Shown here: positions 3,749-6,045 of the stretch, in pieces
Layout of the letters: each line of letters opens with the position of its first letter
Numbering within the stretch: position 1 is the stretch's first letter
Assembly (NCBI GenBank): GCA_050013075.1
Contig: JBEKFZ010000162.1
Span: 1 to 6,045, forward strand
Source: JBEKIK01 sp050013075
GTDB taxonomy: Bacteria > Planctomycetota > Planctomycetia > Pirellulales > Thermoguttaceae
Direction of reading: 5' to 3'
Length of the DNA: 6,045 nucleotides
The notes under the pieces: model-generated
What the model saw: the letters and a program-made list of their open reading frames with translations, nothing else
What the model was told of the DNA's origin: nothing
Database searches by the model: none
Translations under genes and position numbers: made by a program

Positions 3749-5956
3749 TTAGAAATTTTCGGCCCGGGAAAAAACATGTTTGGGATTTTTAACGGAAACG
3801 GGGGTATTGGAGGCGGGTGGTCTTGGCCGAAAAACGGTCAATTCGTTGTCGGTTTGTTTGGGACGGACTTTCAGAGTCCATTGCGACAGGGCCAGGAGTG
3901 GGAAATAAATGGGATAGTAGTGATAGCGGAGATAATATACTTGCGGGAAACCGGTGCCGGTAAATTCGGGTTCGTCCCAGGTGCCGTCTTCGTTTTGCAT
4001 CATGGTCAGATAACGAACGGCCCGGGTTACGGCTGGATGTCGTTCCAGGCCGGCGGCGATCAAACCCATGACGGCCCAGGCCGTTTGCGAGGCGGTGGGA
4101 TCGCCCTGTCCGCGTAGATGCGGATGCTCGTAGCTGTCGGGCGATTCGCCCCAACCGCCGCAGGGCTGCTGATGCGCTAAGAGCCAATTGGCTCCGGCTG
4201 CCACGGCAGGATCATCGGCCGGTACGCCCACGGCGGTCAGTCCGGTTATGGCCTGCCAGGTGCCGTAGATGTAATTGACGCCCCAGCGTCCGAACCAACT
4301 GCCGTCGGCCTGCTGGGTGCGGCGGACATAGGCCACGGCCCGGTCCACGGCCGGATCGCCCAGGCGGCGGCCTAGTTTGCCCAAGGCCTCCAGCACGCGG
4401 CCGGTCATATCCGGGGTGCTGGGATCGATCATGGCATTATGATCGGCAAAAGGAACGTGGCAGAGAAATTCGCGGTTGTTATTGCGATCGAATGCGCCCC
4501 AGCCGCCGTCGTTGTTTTGCAGGGCCAGAACCCATTGCTCGCCGCGTTGGATTGCCCGGACAGTTTGCTCCAAGGTAAAAATATCATCTTTGCAGCCTTC
4601 GGTTGGGCCGTTTTTGCAGTCGTCGGTTTCAGAGATTAAACGCAAGGCGGGCGGCAGAGAGCCGGTAGTGTCGAGCCTATCGTCCAAGTGGGCGTGGAGG
4701 GCCATGAGGGTCATAACGGTATCGTCAACGTCGGGATAAAAGGCGTTGGCGTACTCGAAGCACCATCCGCCCGGCTCGACTTTGACTTTTTCAGCCCAAT
4801 CTCCGGGTCGGGAAATTTGCCGGCTTAAGAGCCAGGCGACTGCCCGGCGGATGGAGGGAATATCGTTGCCAATGCCGCCGGCCGATAAGGCCCGAAGCGT
4901 TATGGCAGTGTCCCAGACCGGGGATTTGCAGGGTTGAACGCGGGCGGTGTCGTTTTCGGGGTCCTCGATCACCAGGTCTTCCAATTGCTTGATACATTGC
5001 AGGACTTCCGGGCTATCGTCCGTGTAACCGAGGCACTTTAGGGCCAAAAGACTCCAGACAATGGGCGGATAAATTGCTCCCAGCCCGTCGCTTTCCTGGA
5101 AACGATCCAGCATCCACTTTTTCGCGGCGGCAATCGCCCGGCGTCTTAGGGGGAGAAAGCGATGACGCTGGCACCATTTCCAGAGATTATCAATGGTTCG
5201 GAAAAAGCGATCCCAACTCAACACTCCGGCGCCGCCTTTCAGGCCGGGGCACCTTAGAGGAGGCCAATTTTCCGGTTCGCGGATGAACAATTCGCGGATG
5301 CCCAAGCGAGGATTGATTTTCCGCACGGGTTGAAACGCGGAAACTATCGACAGGGGCACGATAATCGTCCGCGACCAGGCGCTGACGTCATATATATTAA
5401 TGGGGAACCATTTGGGCAGAAGCATGATTTCCGGGGGTACGGCCGGGCACTGCTCGTAAGAAATTTGCCCCAGCAAGGCCAGAAAGAAACGAGTGTAGCT
5501 ATTAACGGCATCTGCCCCTCCGTGAGCGAGAATCGCCTCGCGCGCCCGCTGCATGTACTCGGCGCTGGGGTCGTGTCCGGTGAGTTTCAGGGCGAAATAG
5601 GCTTCCACACTGCCGCTTATGGCCAGTTTTCCGCCCGGATACATGGCCCAGCCGCCCTCGGGTAGCTGTTTTTCGACTATATAAGCGGCGGCACGTCGAG
5701 CCAGATCGGAGTTTTCCCGGCCCAAGTAGGCCAGAAGCAGGATGGTTTCGGTTTCGGTAAGGGTATCGCCTTCCAGTTCCGCACACCAGGAACCATCCGC
5801 GTGCTGCTCGGTGAGCAGCCATTGCCTGGTGCGCGTAATGGCACGCCGCACGGGCGTGCCCAGGGTTTTGAGGATTTGGGGCTCTGCGCCCCCTGTTTCC
5901 CGCGACTGACCTGATCTTTCCATAGACCAGGCAGACAGACTCCGGATCGAACTCAT
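3749..5956 (-). CDS. shc: Squalene-hopene cyclase
   Basis: This 735-aa class II triterpene cyclase is predicted to be a peripheral membrane enzyme that converts squalene to hopene/hopanol. It is longer than the 631-aa Alicyclobacillus enzyme but overall similar to longer bacterial ones. The acid motif that protonates squalene is D409-V-D-D412, inside GGWCFEYANAFYPDVDDT. QW-type motifs recur: QHADGSW (51-57), QLPEGGW (97-103), QNNDGGWGAFD (480-490), QQADGSW (548-554), QQPCGGWGE (596-604) and QNEDGTW (654-660). PFADH (502-506) and DPSTPDMTG (511-519) mark the catalytic-domain loop, and GTGFP (667-671) with VYYLRYHYYPIYFPLLAL the C-terminal aromatic wall. Unusual points are an acidic insert with two Cys at about 441-460 (C447, C455) and a 40-residue hydrophilic tail. 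An AGGAGG site 6 bases before the ATG at 5956 fixes the start. It is the first gene of the hopanoid operon. Confidence 0.97.
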   Translation of the reverse strand: MSSIRSLSAWSMERSGQSRETGGAEPQILKTLGTPVRRAITRTRQWLLTEQHADGSWCAELEGDTLTETETILLLAYLGRENSDLARRAAAYIVEKQLPEGGWAMYPGGKLAISGSVEAYFALKLTGHDPSAEYMQRAREAILAHGGADAVNSYTRFFLALLGQISYEQCPAVPPEIMLLPKWFPINIYDVSAWSRTIIVPLSIVSAFQPVRKINPRLGIRELFIREPENWPPLRCPGLKGGAGVLSWDRFFRTIDNLWKWCQRHRFLPLRRRAIAAAKKWMLDRFQESDGLGAIYPPIVWSLLALKCLGYTDDSPEVLQCIKQLEDLVIEDPENDTARVQPCKSPVWDTAITLRALSAGGIGNDIPSIRRAVAWLLSRQISRPGDWAEKVKVEPGGWCFEYANAFYPDVDDTVMTLMALHAHLDDRLDTTGSLPPALRLISETDDCKNGPTEGCKDDIFTLEQTVRAIQRGEQWVLALQNNDGGWGAFDRNNNREFLCHVPFADHNAMIDPSTPDMTGRVLEALGKLGRRLGDPAVDRAVAYVRRTQQADGSWFGRWGVNYIYGTWQAITGLTAVGVPADDPAVAAGANWLLAHQQPCGGWGESPDSYEHPHLRGQGDPTASQTAWAVMGLIAAGLERHPAVTRAVRYLTMMQNEDGTWDEPEFTGTGFPQVYYLRYHYYPIYFPLLALSQWTLKVRPKQTDNELTVFRPRPPASNTPVSVKNPKHVFSRAENF

Positions 5957-5962
5957 CGCCGG

Positions 5963-5968
5963 CCTCCT
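5963..5968 (-). promoter_or_regulatory. Strong ribosome-binding site of shc
   Basis: The minus strand reads AGGAGG, a full Shine-Dalgarno core, 6 bases before the ATG at 5956. An in-frame ATG at 5923 has no comparable site. This makes 5956 the supported start even though the first 30 or so residues are not conserved cyclase sequence. Confidence 0.8.
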
Positions 5969-6028
5969 AGAGTTAGCGGTCGTCCTTGACGCGCAATCCC
6001 GAAATTACCGGGAACGTAATAATAATTT

Positions 6029-6034
6029 ATTATA
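6029..6034 (-). promoter_or_regulatory. Likely -10 box of the shc-hpnH-hpnG operon
   Basis: TATAAT on the minus strand sits in the AT-rich stretch CATATATAATAAATT, in contrast to the GC-rich coding DNA. Transcription would start near 6022, giving a leader of about 65 bases. The expected -35 (about 6052-6057) is outside the window. Confidence 0.45.
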
Positions 6035-6045
6035 TATGCCCATAG

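Noticed and set aside
5391..5400. AT-rich TATATATT inside shc as a promoter
   Set aside because: It is within conserved cyclase coding sequence (FPINIYD region), with no gene start downstream in either direction.

Overview
The window looks like chromosomal DNA of a Gram-negative-type, hopanoid-making bacterium of moderately high GC. A member of the Planctomycetota is my best guess. Three things point there: an N-terminal excisionase-type HTH joined to a receiver domain, the hopanoid genes, and small dispersed repeats between genes. A deltaproteobacterial-type lineage cannot be excluded from sequence alone. No phage, transposon, CRISPR, tRNA or rRNA signal was seen.

Layout. Positions 1-245 are a leader with a possible -10 box and no convincing gene. 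Positions 246-1608 (+) hold a two-gene signalling unit. The first gene is a 193-aa response regulator with inverted domain order (HTH first, receiver second). Nineteen bases later comes a 253-aa soluble histidine kinase with no recognisable sensor domain. Positions 1609-1772 are a gap between convergent genes containing a short direct repeat, two T7 tracts and two hairpins. The second hairpin abuts the stop codon of the gene converging from the right. Positions 1773-5956 (-) carry a hopanoid operon transcribed right to left: shc (squalene-hopene cyclase), hpnH (radical SAM adenosylhopane synthase) and hpnG (nucleosidase/phosphorylase acting on adenosylhopane). Positions 5957-6045 hold the shc ribosome-binding site and a likely -10 element. 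The matching -35 would lie beyond the window edge.

How the genes work together. Shc cyclises squalene to hopene (diploptene). HpnH joins the 5'-deoxyadenosyl group of SAM to it, giving C35 adenosylhopane. HpnG removes adenine to give the ribosyl/phosphoribosyl hopane that leads to bacteriohopanepolyols. hpnH and hpnG are coupled through a TAATG stop/start overlap. Squalene-forming genes (hpnCDE or sqs) and later tailoring genes are not in the window. The signalling pair converges on this operon. Nothing in the sequence shows that it regulates hopanoid synthesis.

The most unusual items are the HTH-receiver architecture with its sensor-less partner kinase, the small repeats pressed against gene ends (apparently supplying the last codons of the kinase and the stop region of hpnG), and some local departures in the cyclase from the textbook enzyme.
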